Shown: positions 8,178 through 16,839 of the stretch, piece after piece
Numbering within the stretch: the stretch's first letter is position 1
How the letters are laid out: the number at the start of each line of letters is the position of its first letter
Assembly (NCBI RefSeq): GCF_014650715.1
Contig: NZ_BMVM01000003.1
Coordinates: 496,001-560,000 of the forward strand
DNA: 64,000 nt
DNA from: Streptomyces bluensis
GTDB lineage: Bacteria; Actinomycetota; Actinomycetes; Streptomycetales; Streptomycetaceae
Direction: 5' to 3'
Notes under the pieces: generated by a model
Told to the model about the DNA's origin: nothing
Database searches by the model: none
What the model saw: only the letters and a program-made list of their open reading frames with translations
Made by a program: the position numbers and the translations under genes

Positions 8178-8387
8178 TCACCGCACGTCTGCCGCGGCGA
8201 GCCGGTCGGCGTTCAGGGCGCCGATGAAGGTGACGAAGGCTCCGGCCGGGACGGTGAGGGGGGTTCTGGCCGGGGTTTTTGAGTCGCGGATGGCTATGTG
8301 GGTGCGGGTGGTTGCGATCTCTACGCAGCTATTGCCGTCGCCCTCGCCCGAGTAGGACGACTTCCGCCAGATGCCGGGGGTGCGCAT
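8178..8387 (-). CDS. DUF397 protein (second copy of a tandem pair)
   Basis: The ATG at 8387 is preferred because GAGGTG lies about eight nucleotides before it; a GTG three codons upstream falls inside that ribosome site. The 69-residue product has the DUF397 pattern WRKSSYSGEGDGNSCVEIA, then IAIRDSKTPARTPLTVPAGAF. DUF397 proteins usually accompany WhiJ-like XRE regulators and are thought to act with them in development control. It follows its paralog with a gap of 11 nt and is very similar to it in DNA sequence, which indicates recent tandem duplication. Confidence 0.9.
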   Translation of the reverse strand: MRTPGIWRKSSYSGEGDGNSCVEIATTRTHIAIRDSKTPARTPLTVPAGAFVTFIGALNADRLAAADVR

Positions 8388-8398
8388 GGGGTGCACCT

Positions 8399-8614
8399 CT
8401 ACGGAAGCTCGTTCGGGTGAGCCGACTTCAGAGTCTCTATGAAGGGCGTGAAAGCTCCGGCCGGGAAAGTGAGGGGGGTTCTGGCTGGGGTCTTTGAGTC
8501 ACGGATGGCTATGTGGGTGGGGGCAGTGGCGATCTCCACGCAGTTGTTGCCATCGCCGCCGCCGGAGTAGGACGACTTCCGCCAGTTATCGGGGGTGGTC
8601 ACGAGATGCCTCAC
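8399..8614 (-). CDS. DUF397 protein (first copy of a tandem pair)
   Basis: The 71-residue product has WRKSSYSGGGDGNNCVEIA and IAIRDSKTPARTPLTFPAGAF, the core of DUF397. Its GTG start overlaps the TGA of the upstream XRE gene in the sequence GTGA, so translation is coupled. It differs from its downstream paralog mainly in both ends. As with related WhiJ-type loci, it probably modifies the activity of the adjacent regulator; this role is inferred from context. Confidence 0.92.
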   Translation of the reverse strand: MRHLVTTPDNWRKSSYSGGGDGNNCVEIATAPTHIAIRDSKTPARTPLTFPAGAFTPFIETLKSAHPNELP

Positions 8615-9447
8615 AGTTCCTTGCTCAGCCTGTGGATGAAGTCACGGGACCGATCGGGGTCGAGTGACGCGGCTTCCACTCTACGGAAGAGCGTTCGAAA
8701 AACTCCGAGTTGAGCTTCCGAATCGACGAAACCAGTGCCGTGGGGAGCGTCGCGAACGGCGGTGTCCAGCTTCGGTACGGCACCGCCTGCCAGCATCACG
8801 GTGCTCCAGGTTCCGCCGAAGCCGTCCAGGTCGAAGGGGATCACGCGCACCGAGATGTGCTCGGCTTCGGAGAGTTCCAGGACGCGGGCAAGCTGAGTTC
8901 GTGAGGCAGCACGATCACTCAGCCTGATGCGCAGTGCCGCCTCGTGGATGACTGCCTCGTATGGAACGGTGATCCGCTGCCGCTCCATTCGGTGTCGTAC
9001 GCGCAATTCGAGCTCGTCGTGCGGGACTTCGGGAATCCTGGAAGAGAAGGCAGCGTGGGCGTAGTCGGCCGTCTGAAGCAAGCCGGGGATGAACAGGAAC
9101 TCCACGTCGCGCCGGTACGTGGAGTGGTGCTCCAGTTCGGCGATGTCCAGGAACGGCGTGGGGAGCAGGCCCCGGTACTCCTCCCACCAGCCGCGCGTCC
9201 GGTCGGTGGCCATCGCGACCAAGGCGTTGATGAACTTCTCGTCCGTGCAGGCATAGTGGGACGCGAGGCGGCGTAGCCGTTCCTCGCTCACGCCCGCGAG
9301 TCCGGATTCGATGTGGCTCATCTGGACGCGGCCCGTTCCGAGCAGCGCAGCCGCCTCGCGAGCGGTGAGTCCTGCTGCCTCACGGAGCCTGCGCAGCTCG
9401 ACGCCCAGGCGCACCTGACGTGCCGTTGGTTCGCGCCTCAGGGCCAT
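8611..9447 (-). CDS. WhiJ-like XRE-family regulator (HTH plus DUF5753)
   Basis: The 278-residue protein has an N-terminal helix-turn-helix of the HTH_31 type (about residues 10-65: LRRLREAAGLTAREAAALLG and MSHIESG), followed by a DUF5753-type C-terminal domain starting near WWEEYRGLLPTPFLDIAELE and containing FIPGLLQTADYAHA. GAGGAG precedes the ATG. It forms a cluster with two DUF397 genes and a divergent ATPase gene. Streptomyces carry many such sets, and the whiJ set is known to affect sporulation. The DNA here is a little less GC-biased than the neighbours. Confidence 0.93.
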   Translation of the reverse strand: MALRREPTARQVRLGVELRRLREAAGLTAREAAALLGTGRVQMSHIESGLAGVSEERLRRLASHYACTDEKFINALVAMATDRTRGWWEEYRGLLPTPFLDIAELEHHSTYRRDVEFLFIPGLLQTADYAHAAFSSRIPEVPHDELELRVRHRMERQRITVPYEAVIHEAALRIRLSDRAASRTQLARVLELSEAEHISVRVIPFDLDGFGGTWSTVMLAGGAVPKLDTAVRDAPHGTGFVDSEAQLGVFRTLFRRVEAASLDPDRSRDFIHRLSKEL

Positions 9448-9670
9448 CGATTACTCCTCAGTTCAACACGCCCGCTGGCGCGACTCGTTCGGGGCCAGAT
9501 TACGGGATCAACTTGCCCTGTATGACAGGTTAGACCTACCGTCAGTGACGCGACGCACACACTGCGGAATAGCCAGACCCGGAAGCGCACCGCCCCGTCC
9601 TGCCATGACGGCTGCGGCACTGCCACCGCCCGCCAACCGCAACCCCCCACCACCCGAACGGAGTTGCCGC

Positions 9671-10078
9671 ATGCCCGAAAACGCACCGTGGGAGTACTGC
9701 CTCCACATCCCGAACGACCTTCGTGCCGTCACCGTCAGTCGCCGCACCCTCCGCCTGATCCTCACCATGCACGGCCTGATCGGACTCGTCGACACCGCCG
9801 AGTTGCTCGCGACCGAGCTGGTCTCCAACGCCGTACGCCACACCAAGGGCCCCGCCGCCCTGCGCGTCCAGTGGTCGGCCGGTGTCCTGCGGATCGGCGC
9901 GCTGGACGCCGATCCCGAACCGCCGGAACCACCGAGTGCGCTGGGCCAAGCAGCAGAACTGGAGAACGGACGCGGGCTGGCGCTGGTCCGGGCCTGCGCC
10001 GACCTGTGGGGCTGGCAGCCGCTGACCGACCACGGCAACCGGGGCAAGCACGTGTGGTGCGATCTCACCGCCGTCTAG
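9671..10078 (+). CDS. RsbW-like ATP-binding protein (HATPase_c)
   Basis: The start at ATG 9671 follows GGAG with seven nucleotides spacing and gives 135 residues; the open frame upstream codes for a Pro-rich stretch that is unlikely to be translated. The GHKL ATPase fold shows the N box TAELLATELVSNAVRH and a G box ELENGRGLALVRACADLWG. Such single-domain proteins act as anti-sigma factors or protein kinases. Next to a WhiJ-like regulator and DUF397 proteins it matches the third component found at many such loci. It is divergent from the XRE gene. Confidence 0.9.
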   Translation: MPENAPWEYCLHIPNDLRAVTVSRRTLRLILTMHGLIGLVDTAELLATELVSNAVRHTKGPAALRVQWSAGVLRIGALDADPEPPEPPSALGQAAELENGRGLALVRACADLWGWQPLTDHGNRGKHVWCDLTAV

Positions 10079-10149
10079 CTCCGTCCAGCGCCGTTTGCGC
10101 CGGCGCGGTGCACGCGTGCACGCACCTGCCCCGGGGGCTTGCCGCTTGG

Positions 10150-11016
10150 TCAGCCGTGCTCGGGCTCCACCGGGAGCCACAGTTCGGCTTCGGCCTCGGT
10201 CTTGTCCGGCGACAGGCGGGTGCGCAGGATCTCAGGGCCGGTGCGGCTGCGGTACGGGTTCGACGGGAACCACTCGGTGAAGACGTCCCGCCACAGTTCC
10301 TGGATGGCCTGCGGCGCCGGCCCGGAGGTGGTGAAGACCGCCCAGGTGCCGGCCGGGACGGCCAACGTGGTGGTGCCCTCGGGAGCGGCCACGGAGGTGA
10401 TCACACCTTGGTAGTAGTCGAGTTCGGTGCCCTCGGCGCGGCTGGGGTCCAGGTCGTCGCAGACCGCGACGATGCCCTGCGGCTCCTGGTCCGACAGCTT
10501 CTCCAGGCGCTCAAGGGTCTGCGGGTCGATCCCGCGGACAAAGTCCATGATCGCCTGGTTCGGCCCCTCATGCACCAGCGGTACCCGGGTTTTGAGCCCG
10601 ACGACGGCGAACTCCGCCTTGTCCACAACGCGGTATCGCATACTGCTCCTCCCTTCGATGGTGAGGCGGAAGGCCATCCGGGACTGGGAGCTGAGTGCGG
10701 CGCGGGTACGCCGGGCCTCGCCCGGTCCGATGCCGTGCATGGCACGGAACGCCCGCGCGAACGCCTCGCCGGAGCCGTAGCCATAGCGCACCGCGATCTC
10801 CAGCAAGGTCTCACGCCCCGCGAGTACTTCGGCACCCGCGAGGGTGAGCCGACGGCGCCGGATGTACTCCGACAGCGGCATGCCCGCGAGCGCCGAGAAC
10901 ATCCGGCGCAGGTGGTACTCCGAGGTGGCCGCGATGCGTGCCAGCTCGTCCACCTCGATGTCCTGGTGGAGATGGCGCTCGATGTGCTCCATGGCCTGGT
11001 TCAGCCGCTCCAGCAT
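10150..11016 (-). CDS. AraC-family regulator with GyrI-like effector domain
   Basis: The 288-residue protein has two helix-turn-helix units at its N-terminus (about residues 1-105), including DELARIAATSEYHLRRMFSA and EIAVRYGYGSGEAFARAF. The C-terminal 155 residues fit the GyrI/SOUL-type small-molecule binding domain (YRVVDKAEFAVVGLKTRVP and the ending AEAELWLPVEP). This architecture matches Rob/BmrR-like multidrug-responsive activators. GGAAGGAG precedes the ATG. No efflux gene is adjacent, so the target is unknown. Confidence 0.92.
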   Translation of the reverse strand: MLERLNQAMEHIERHLHQDIEVDELARIAATSEYHLRRMFSALAGMPLSEYIRRRRLTLAGAEVLAGRETLLEIAVRYGYGSGEAFARAFRAMHGIGPGEARRTRAALSSQSRMAFRLTIEGRSSMRYRVVDKAEFAVVGLKTRVPLVHEGPNQAIMDFVRGIDPQTLERLEKLSDQEPQGIVAVCDDLDPSRAEGTELDYYQGVITSVAAPEGTTTLAVPAGTWAVFTTSGPAPQAIQELWRDVFTEWFPSNPYRSRTGPEILRTRLSPDKTEAEAELWLPVEPEHG

Positions 11017-11192
11017 GCCCGGTCTCCTTCCTCTTGACGAGCACCACGCTAGGCAGCGCTCACCATGCCGGACCCGACATCCTGTGCCCGATCAAGTCGG
11101 GTGCACGAGGCAGCCCGGAAGGTGAAGCGGAGTGGTCGACCCGGCTCACTCTCCCCTTGAAGAGCGGCAGTTGGTGCGATGAGCCCGGCCTG

Positions 11193-11558
11193 TCAGTCGA
11201 CGGGGGCAACTCGGATCAGGTTGCCGTCCGGGTCCGCGACGACGAACGTGCGCCCGAACACCTCATCGCGCGGCTCGCTGACCACTCGGACCCCTTTCGC
11301 CACCCACCGCTCAAACTGGCGATCGATCGCGTCGGGGCCGCCAGGCAGTGTGAGACAGACCTCGCTGGTGCGTGGCACCGCCGGGGTCCGGCCGTCGATC
11401 TGCCCGCTCCAGAGTGCGAGGTCCGCGCCGTCGCCGAGATCGAAGGCGATATATCGAGGGGTCTCGAAGCTCGGCTTGATCTTGAGGAGGTCTGCGTAGA
11501 AGCGGGCAGCTTCGGGGGCGTCGCTGACGTAGACGATGAACACGATCGAGGACGACAT
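11193..11558 (-). CDS. VOC-family (glyoxalase/bleomycin-resistance fold) protein
   Basis: The 121-residue protein starts MSSSIVFIVYVSDAPEAARFY, followed by ALWSGQ and PDGNLIRVAPVD. These are typical of single-copy VOC proteins with paired beta-alpha-beta-beta-beta units. AAGGAG lies five nucleotides before the ATG. Metal ligands cannot be assigned with certainty and the substrate is unknown. It lies alone on the minus strand upstream of the AraC gene and could be co-transcribed with it. Confidence 0.88.
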   Translation of the reverse strand: MSSSIVFIVYVSDAPEAARFYADLLKIKPSFETPRYIAFDLGDGADLALWSGQIDGRTPAVPRTSEVCLTLPGGPDAIDRQFERWVAKGVRVVSEPRDEVFGRTFVVADPDGNLIRVAPVD

Positions 11559-11696
11559 TGCTCACTCCTTGGGTCGGTCTCGCTGAACGACTGGAGCGTG
11601 CGCGTTATTCATGACAGATTCCGTCATGTTTTCCAAGATTCTCGATCCCGTGACTCCGGACCGCTTCTTCTCGTGGCCGAAGCGGCAGCAGGGAAA

Positions 11697-11747
11697 GGGG
11701 CCCGCAGTTCCTTGGGCTGCAACCACCCAAGCCCGCCTCCGGGCCCC
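11697..11747 (-). terminator. Branched hairpin terminator after the PA14-fibronectin gene
   Basis: GGGGCCCG (11697-11704) pairs with CGGGCCCC (11740-11747). Inside it, CTTGGG (11711-11716) pairs with CCCAAG (11726-11731). It lies ten nucleotides beyond the stop of the minus-strand gene at 11757. Confidence 0.65.
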
Positions 11748-11756
11748 TCCGCGTAC

Positions 11757-13445
11757 TCAGGGCGCCAGGGCCACCCAGTCACCGCCGGGCGCGGACTCGG
11801 TGCCGTCCGCGTACTGGGCGGTCACCCAGTAGAAGTGGGTGGTGCCCTTGGCGGCGGCGGTGTCCTCGTAGGAGGTCCCCGTCGTGGCCGCCAGCTTCTC
11901 GTACGCCTCGGCGTCCGGGTTCCAGCGGTAGACCTGGTAGCCGGTGGCGCCGGTCACTGAAGACCAGGACAGCTCGACACCCGCCCCGCCGGAAGTCGCC
12001 GTCAGCCCGACCGGCGAGCCCTCCGGCGTCGCCACGCTCGGTGTCATGTCGAGCTCGGTCGCGGTCACGATCTGGGCCTCGCCGGTCCACTGGAAGGACG
12101 AGTTCCCGGCGTCGTCGATGGCGTCGACGATGAAGCAGGACTCCTCGCCGTCCGGGAGGGTGGTGTAGGCGTACGAGGTGGTGTCGGCCGACACGTAGTA
12201 GCCCGGGTAGAGGGAGCACACCTGCTCGCCTTCGTCGCCCAGCAACTCGCCCCGTCGGACCACGTAGCGCGCCAGGTCGGTGGTCGGGTTGGCGTCCCAG
12301 CGCACCTCGAAGCCGTACTCGGTCGGAGTGACCGTCACCCCGGTGACGGCGGACGGCGGGGTGAGGTCCCGGCGCTTGCCGCTGACGGCGGCGGACCGCG
12401 CGGACTCGTTGCCCGCGGCGTCCAGAGCGGTCACCCGGTAGTAGTAGGTGGCGTCCTCGGCCGCCGAGGTGTCCGCGTACGCGACCTGGTCGGTACTGCC
12501 GACTCGGGTGTAGGTCCCGTCAGCGCCGGACGCCCGGTACACCCGGTACGACGCCGCTCCCTCGACCGCCTTCCAGCTGATCCGCAGATTCGTCGGTTCG
12601 GAGGCGGTGCTCAGTCCGGTCGGCACGGCCGGTGGGGTGCGGTCGACCGTGGTGACCAGCTGATCGGCGGTGCCCGTCGACTCGTTGCCCGCCTTGTCGT
12701 AGGCGCGGACCTCGTAGTAGTACGCCGCGCCGGTCAGCGGCAGAGTCGCGTCCGTGTGCGAGGTGGCGGTGGTGGTCGTCAGCCTCGTCCAGTCGGTGCC
12801 GCCCTTCGGACGGCGGTAGACCCGGTATCCCGCCAGGTCCATCTCCTTGTTCTTGGACCAGGTGAGCTTGGCCTTCCCCGTCACCGAGTCGTACGACACG
12901 GCGGTTCCGGTCGGGGTGAGCGGCTTGACCTTGTCGACCGTCGCGGAAGTGCGGGGTGCGTAGGCGAACTTGACGTTCGCGGTCCCGGTCCAGTTGACGT
13001 AGTCGACGCGGAGGGTGTGTTTGCCGGAGGGGATGGTCACGTTGACGGTCGTGGAGACCGTCGACGAGACGTTCTTCCACAGGTCGATCTTGCGAGTGCC
13101 GTCGAGGTAGACGCGGATGCCGTCCTGGCTCGACGCCGTGAGGGCGAAGGGGCCGCCGGAGCCGAAGTCGCGCGTCACCGTCCAGCGGACGGAGAAGTTG
13201 TTGGTCGGCAGGCCCGAAGCGGGGGCGCCCGTGCCCCAGTCCTGGCTGATCGTGGAGTCGCAGTCCGTCTTCTTCGGCGTGCCCGAGAAGGTGGTGTTCG
13301 CGAAGAACTCCCGCTTGTAGACGGGGGAGGTGCAACTGACGGCTGCTGAGGCGGGCGCGGCGAGCGCGGTGAGCAGGCCGCCCGTGGTGGCGAGCACGAC
13401 GGCCGTGGCGGCCCCGGAGGTCGTGCGTCGTCTGGCTGGGTTCAT
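11757..13445 (-). CDS. Secreted PA14 and fibronectin type III protein
   Basis: The 562-residue protein has a Sec signal (MNPARRRTTSGAATAVVLAT, cleavage near PASA-AV). A PA14-like beta-sandwich follows at about residues 40-165 (VYKREFFANTTFSG, RWTVTRDF, VYLDGTRKI), a fold often used for carbohydrate binding. Four fibronectin type III repeats fill the rest, each with the YRVYR or YQVYRW strand and a DKAGNES-like turn. No catalytic domain is seen, so it is likely an extracellular binding or adhesive protein. AGAGGA precedes the ATG. It is divergent from a secreted phosphodiesterase gene and may share regulation through the palindrome at 13530. Confidence 0.88.
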   Translation of the reverse strand: MNPARRRTTSGAATAVVLATTGGLLTALAAPASAAVSCTSPVYKREFFANTTFSGTPKKTDCDSTISQDWGTGAPASGLPTNNFSVRWTVTRDFGSGGPFALTASSQDGIRVYLDGTRKIDLWKNVSSTVSTTVNVTIPSGKHTLRVDYVNWTGTANVKFAYAPRTSATVDKVKPLTPTGTAVSYDSVTGKAKLTWSKNKEMDLAGYRVYRRPKGGTDWTRLTTTTATSHTDATLPLTGAAYYYEVRAYDKAGNESTGTADQLVTTVDRTPPAVPTGLSTASEPTNLRISWKAVEGAASYRVYRASGADGTYTRVGSTDQVAYADTSAAEDATYYYRVTALDAAGNESARSAAVSGKRRDLTPPSAVTGVTVTPTEYGFEVRWDANPTTDLARYVVRRGELLGDEGEQVCSLYPGYYVSADTTSYAYTTLPDGEESCFIVDAIDDAGNSSFQWTGEAQIVTATELDMTPSVATPEGSPVGLTATSGGAGVELSWSSVTGATGYQVYRWNPDAEAYEKLAATTGTSYEDTAAAKGTTHFYWVTAQYADGTESAPGGDWVALAP

Positions 13446-13529
13446 GCGGTCCTCTGATCGGGATCAGAACGTGGAAGAGAACGCAGAGGAAAGCGTCCTT
13501 GATCACGATACGCGCGACCGGGAAGAGGT

Positions 13530-13546
13530 TTATGACGAGGTCATAA
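13530..13546. promoter_or_regulatory. Perfect palindrome in a divergent promoter region
   Basis: TTATGAC-GAG-GTCATAA has 7-bp arms around three nucleotides. It lies 85 nt from the PA14-fibronectin start and 138 nt from the phosphodiesterase start. Read as direct repeats it gives GTTTATGACGA and GGTCATAACGC, two 11-nt units close to Streptomyces PHO boxes. A PhoP site would suit a glycerophosphodiesterase gene; a dimeric repressor operator is the alternative. Confidence 0.5.
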
Positions 13547-13683
13547 CGCAGGAATCAAGAACCGTCACGAGACGCATGATTCTCCGGGAGTTCGCGGCGC
13601 TGTAACGGATGGGCTTCCGTGCGGTCCGCGCCTGCGGTTTAGCTTCACGTGGTCGAGTTTCGTATGAGATGAATGAGGCATAA

Positions 13684-14757
13684 ATGTCCCTCCGGCATGC
13701 ACTCGCTGTTCTGGCCGTCGTGCCCGCGCTCGCCTTCCCGGCGACCGCCCAGGCGGCCACCGCCTCTCAGCCCGAAGTCCTGCCCCAGAAGAGCCACTTC
13801 GACCTTCAGGCCCACCGCGGCGGCCTGGGTCTGACCACCGAGGAGTCCCTGGAGGGCTTCGGCAAGGCGCTGCGTCTCGGGGTGAGCACCCTGGAGCTGG
13901 ACACCCAGATCACCAAGGACCAGAAGGTCGTGGTCACGCACGACCGGCAGGTCAGCGCCAACAAGTGCAAGGACACCAGCCCGCTGACGCCGGGTGACCC
14001 GATGTACCCCTACGTCGGCAAATACATCAAGGACCTCACCCTGGCTCAGATCAAGACCATGGACTGCGGTTTTCAGCAGCTGCCCGGCTATCCCGAGCAG
14101 GAGCAGATCAAGGGCTTCCGCATGGTGGAGCTCAAGGACGTCCTCGACCTGGTCAAGAGCTACAGGGCGCACCAGGTCAAGCTGAACATCGAGACCAAGG
14201 TCGAGGCAGGCGCGCCCGAGCAGACCGCGCCCCGCGAGCTGTTCGTGCGGCGCGTCTACGAGGAGATCCACCGCTCGGGCATCGAGAAGCAGGTCACCAT
14301 CCAGTCGTTCGACTGGGGGGCCCTGAAGGAGATGCACAAACTCGCGCCGTCGTACCCGCTGGTGGCGCTGACGAACTACGACTTCCTCCAGGTCGGCAAG
14401 CCGGGCGCCTCCCCGTGGCTCGGCGGCATCGACGCCGACGACTACGACGGCGACTTCGTCAAGGCCGCCGCCACCCTTGCGGGCGTCACCGCGCTCTCTC
14501 CCAACTACGGCTTCCCGCAGAACGGCACGATCGCAGACCCGAACTTCCGCTTCTACCCGGACGAGAAGATGATCTCCGAGGCGCACCGGCGCGGGCTGAA
14601 GGTCATCCCGTGGACCTGTGACGACCCCGCCACCATCGAGGCGCTGATGGACATGGGCGTCGACGGCATCATCACCGACTACCCGAACCGCGTGCGGGAC
14701 ATCATGGCCGAGCGCGGCATGCGCCTGCCCAAGAGCTACCCCACGCCGCGCCACTGA
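13684..14757 (+). CDS. Secreted glycerophosphodiester phosphodiesterase
   Basis: The enzyme hydrolyses glycerophosphodiesters to glycerol 3-phosphate and an alcohol, supplying phosphate and glycerol. The 357-residue protein has a signal peptide (cleavage after about residue 24, TAQA). The GDPD barrel shows the catalytic AHRGG (His44), LELDTQITKDQ with metal-binding Glu/Asp, and the second catalytic His in VTHDRQ. Later blocks are LNIETKVE, TIQSFDWG and VDGIITDYPNRV. GAGG precedes the ATG. In S. coelicolor, glpQ genes are PhoP-controlled; a PHO-box-like sequence upstream here fits that. Confidence 0.93.
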   Translation: MSLRHALAVLAVVPALAFPATAQAATASQPEVLPQKSHFDLQAHRGGLGLTTEESLEGFGKALRLGVSTLELDTQITKDQKVVVTHDRQVSANKCKDTSPLTPGDPMYPYVGKYIKDLTLAQIKTMDCGFQQLPGYPEQEQIKGFRMVELKDVLDLVKSYRAHQVKLNIETKVEAGAPEQTAPRELFVRRVYEEIHRSGIEKQVTIQSFDWGALKEMHKLAPSYPLVALTNYDFLQVGKPGASPWLGGIDADDYDGDFVKAAATLAGVTALSPNYGFPQNGTIADPNFRFYPDEKMISEAHRRGLKVIPWTCDDPATIEALMDMGVDGIITDYPNRVRDIMAERGMRLPKSYPTPRH

Positions 14758-14770
14758 CGACCGGCAACGC

Positions 14771-14808
14771 CGCGTAAGCGGTCGGCGTCCGCGTAAGCCA
14801 TCGGCGTC
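14771..14808. repeat. Two tandem 19-bp units
   Basis: CGCGTAAGCGGTCGGCGTC (14771-14789) is followed directly by CGCGTAAGCCATCGGCGTC (14790-14808), two differences. It lies between the phosphodiesterase stop and acpS. No function is evident. Confidence 0.7.
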
Positions 14809-14853
14809 GACGTCGGTGACGGCCCCGTACGGGCGGCCCGTAAGGTGCAGGGC

Positions 14854-15225
14854 ATGAGCATCATCGGGGTCGGCATCGACGTAGCCGAGATCGACCGCTT
14901 CCGTGCCTCGCTTCAGCGCACGCCGGGGCTGGCCGAACGCCTCTTCGTGGACGGCGAGTTGTTCCTCCCGAGCGGCGAACGCCGAGGGGTCGCCTCGCTG
15001 GCGGCCCGCTTCGCCGCGAAGGAGGCGCTGGCCAAGGCGCTGGGCGCCCCACCGGGCCTGCACTGGACGGACGCCGAGGTCTACGTCGAGGACAGCGGCC
15101 GGCCCCGACTGCGTGTCCAGGGCACGGTGGCCGCCCGCGCCGCCCAACTCGGCGTCACCTCCTGGCATGTCTCGCTGAGCCATGACGCGGGCGTGGCGTC
15201 GGCGGTGGTGGTGGCGGAGGGGTAG
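14854..15225 (+). CDS. acpS: Holo-[acyl-carrier-protein] synthase
   Basis: AcpS transfers the 4'-phosphopantetheine of CoA to the serine of acyl carrier proteins. The 123-residue length is typical. The first motif [12 protein letters not shown] carries the Mg-binding Asp and the second, [13 protein letters not shown], the Glu and Lys. The ATG at 14854 gives the normal N-terminus MSIIGVGID. It is followed by nnr, the usual neighbour in actinobacteria; a GC-rich repeat fills the gap. Confidence 0.95.
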   Translation: MSIIGVGIDVAEIDRFRASLQRTPGLAERLFVDGELFLPSGERRGVASLAARFAAKEALAKALGAPPGLHWTDAEVYVEDSGRPRLRVQGTVAARAAQLGVTSWHVSLSHDAGVASAVVVAEG

Positions 15226-15235
15226 CCACGAGCCA

Positions 15236-15345
15236 TGCGGAGGGCGCCCCAGGACGGGTAGCCCCAGGGTGGCCCCTGGGTGGCCCCCAGGACGGGTAGC
15301 CCCAAGGTGGCCCTCTGGATGGGTGGCCCCCCGGCGCCTCGGGGT
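15236..15345. repeat. GC-rich imperfect tandem repeat
   Basis: The gap between acpS and nnr consists mostly of repeats of the type AGGACGGGTAGCCCCA-GGTGGCCC, present about three times with changes (near 15251, 15289 and 15314). The repeats alternate TAGCCCC and TGGCCCC. They form many alternative hairpins. No gene is seen. Confidence 0.6.
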
Positions 15346-15389
15346 GCCGCGAGGTGGCCGTTCAGCGACCGTACGGGAGACTCGACAGC

Positions 15390-16820
15390 ATGCGTAGTGC
15401 GTACCGCGTGGAAACCGTCCGAACCGCCGAGCGCGAGCTCATGGCCAGGCTCCCCGACGGCGCCCTCATGCAGCGCGCCGCCGCCGGACTGGCCGCCGCC
15501 TGCGCCGACCTGCTCGGCCGGGTGTACGGCAGCCGCGTCGTCCTCCTGGTCGGCAGCGGCGACAACGGCGGCGACGCCCTGTACGCGGGCGCCCGCCTGG
15601 CGAAGCGCGGCGCGGGCGTCACGGCCGTCCTGCTCAACCCCGACCACACCCACCCCGGCGGCCTGAAAGCCCTGCGCCGGGCGGGCGGCACCGTGGTCCC
15701 GCCCCACCAGGCGGACCACGCCCTCCAGCGCGCCCACCTCGTCGTCGACGGCATCGTCGGCATCGGCGGCAAGGGCGGTCTCCGCCCCGACGCCGCGCCG
15801 CTGGCCGCACTCGCGGCGGCGTCCGGTGCGGCCGTGGTCGCCGTCGACCTGCCGTCCGGTGTCGAGGCCGACACGGGGGAGGTGCGCGGCGCGGCCGTCC
15901 GCGCCGACCTGACGGTCACCTTCGGGACGCACAAGCCGGGCCTGCTCGTCGACCCGGCACGCGAGTACGCCGGTTCCGTACGCCTCGTCGACATCGGGCT
16001 CACTCTCCCCGCCGACCCGGACCTGGAGGCGTTGCAGCACGCGGACGTGGCGGCGCTGCTGCCCCGCCCCGCCGCCGAGAGCGACAAGTACCGACGGGGT
16101 GTCGTGGGGATCGCCGCCGGTTCCGCGCGCTATCCCGGCGCGGCCGTCCTCGCCGTCTCGGGCGCCCTGCGCGGCGGGGCGGGAGCCGTGCGGTACGTCG
16201 GCCCCGCCGGGAACGCGGTGATCGCCCGCTTCCCGGAGACCCTCGTGTCGGAGCGGGGCCCGAAGCACGCGGGCCGGGTGCAGGCCTGGGTCGTGGGCCC
16301 CGGCGCCGGAGACGACGCGGGACCCGTGGGCGAGGTCCTCGCCACCGACGTGCCCGTGCTGCTCGACGCGGACGGCCTGCGACTGGCCGACCGGGACGCC
16401 GTACGCGCCCGCACCGCACCCACGCTCATGACCCCGCACGCCGGAGAGGCCGCCGCGCTGCTCGGCACCTCACGCGAGGAGGTCGAAGGGGCGCGCCTGA
16501 CGGCCGTACGGGACCTCGCGCGCCGCTATGACGCGACCGTGCTCCTCAAGGGCTCCACCACGCTGGTCGCCGGCCCCGACGGCGGCACGGTCCGCGTGAA
16601 CCCCACCGGCACACCCTGGCTGGCCACCGCGGGCAGCGGCGACGTCCTCTCCGGTCTCGCCGGCTCGCTGCTGGCGGCCGGTCTGTCCGCCCTGGACGCG
16701 GGGAGCGTCGCGGCGTACGTCCACGGCCTGGCGGGCCGCTACGCGGCGGACGGCGCACCGGCGGGCGCACACGACGTGGCGGAGGCGATCCCGGCGGCGT
16801 GGCGGGACATCCACGGCTGA
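15390..16820 (+). CDS. nnr: Bifunctional NAD(P)HX epimerase / ADP-dependent dehydratase
   Basis: The enzyme repairs hydrated NAD(P)H. The 476-residue product joins an N-terminal YjeF_N epimerase domain (about 1-215, with GSGDNGGDALYAGARLA and VDLPSGVEADTG) to a C-terminal ribokinase-like dehydratase domain (MTPHAGEAAALLG, VLLKGSTT, ATAGSGDVLSGLAGSLLAAG). The ATG at 15390 gives the family start MRSAYRVETVRTAERELM. It is the full fused form found in most bacteria. It follows acpS and is convergent with the small gene at 16840. Confidence 0.94.
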   Translation: MRSAYRVETVRTAERELMARLPDGALMQRAAAGLAAACADLLGRVYGSRVVLLVGSGDNGGDALYAGARLAKRGAGVTAVLLNPDHTHPGGLKALRRAGGTVVPPHQADHALQRAHLVVDGIVGIGGKGGLRPDAAPLAALAAASGAAVVAVDLPSGVEADTGEVRGAAVRADLTVTFGTHKPGLLVDPAREYAGSVRLVDIGLTLPADPDLEALQHADVAALLPRPAAESDKYRRGVVGIAAGSARYPGAAVLAVSGALRGGAGAVRYVGPAGNAVIARFPETLVSERGPKHAGRVQAWVVGPGAGDDAGPVGEVLATDVPVLLDADGLRLADRDAVRARTAPTLMTPHAGEAAALLGTSREEVEGARLTAVRDLARRYDATVLLKGSTTLVAGPDGGTVRVNPTGTPWLATAGSGDVLSGLAGSLLAAGLSALDAGSVAAYVHGLAGRYAADGAPAGAHDVAEAIPAAWRDIHG

Positions 16821-16839
16821 CTCAGCCGCCCGAAGGTCT

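Noticed and set aside
9513..9532. CCTGT-ATG-ACAGG as operator of the WhiJ-like regulator
   Set aside because: Arms are only 5 bp and I could not find a second copy; too weak to call.
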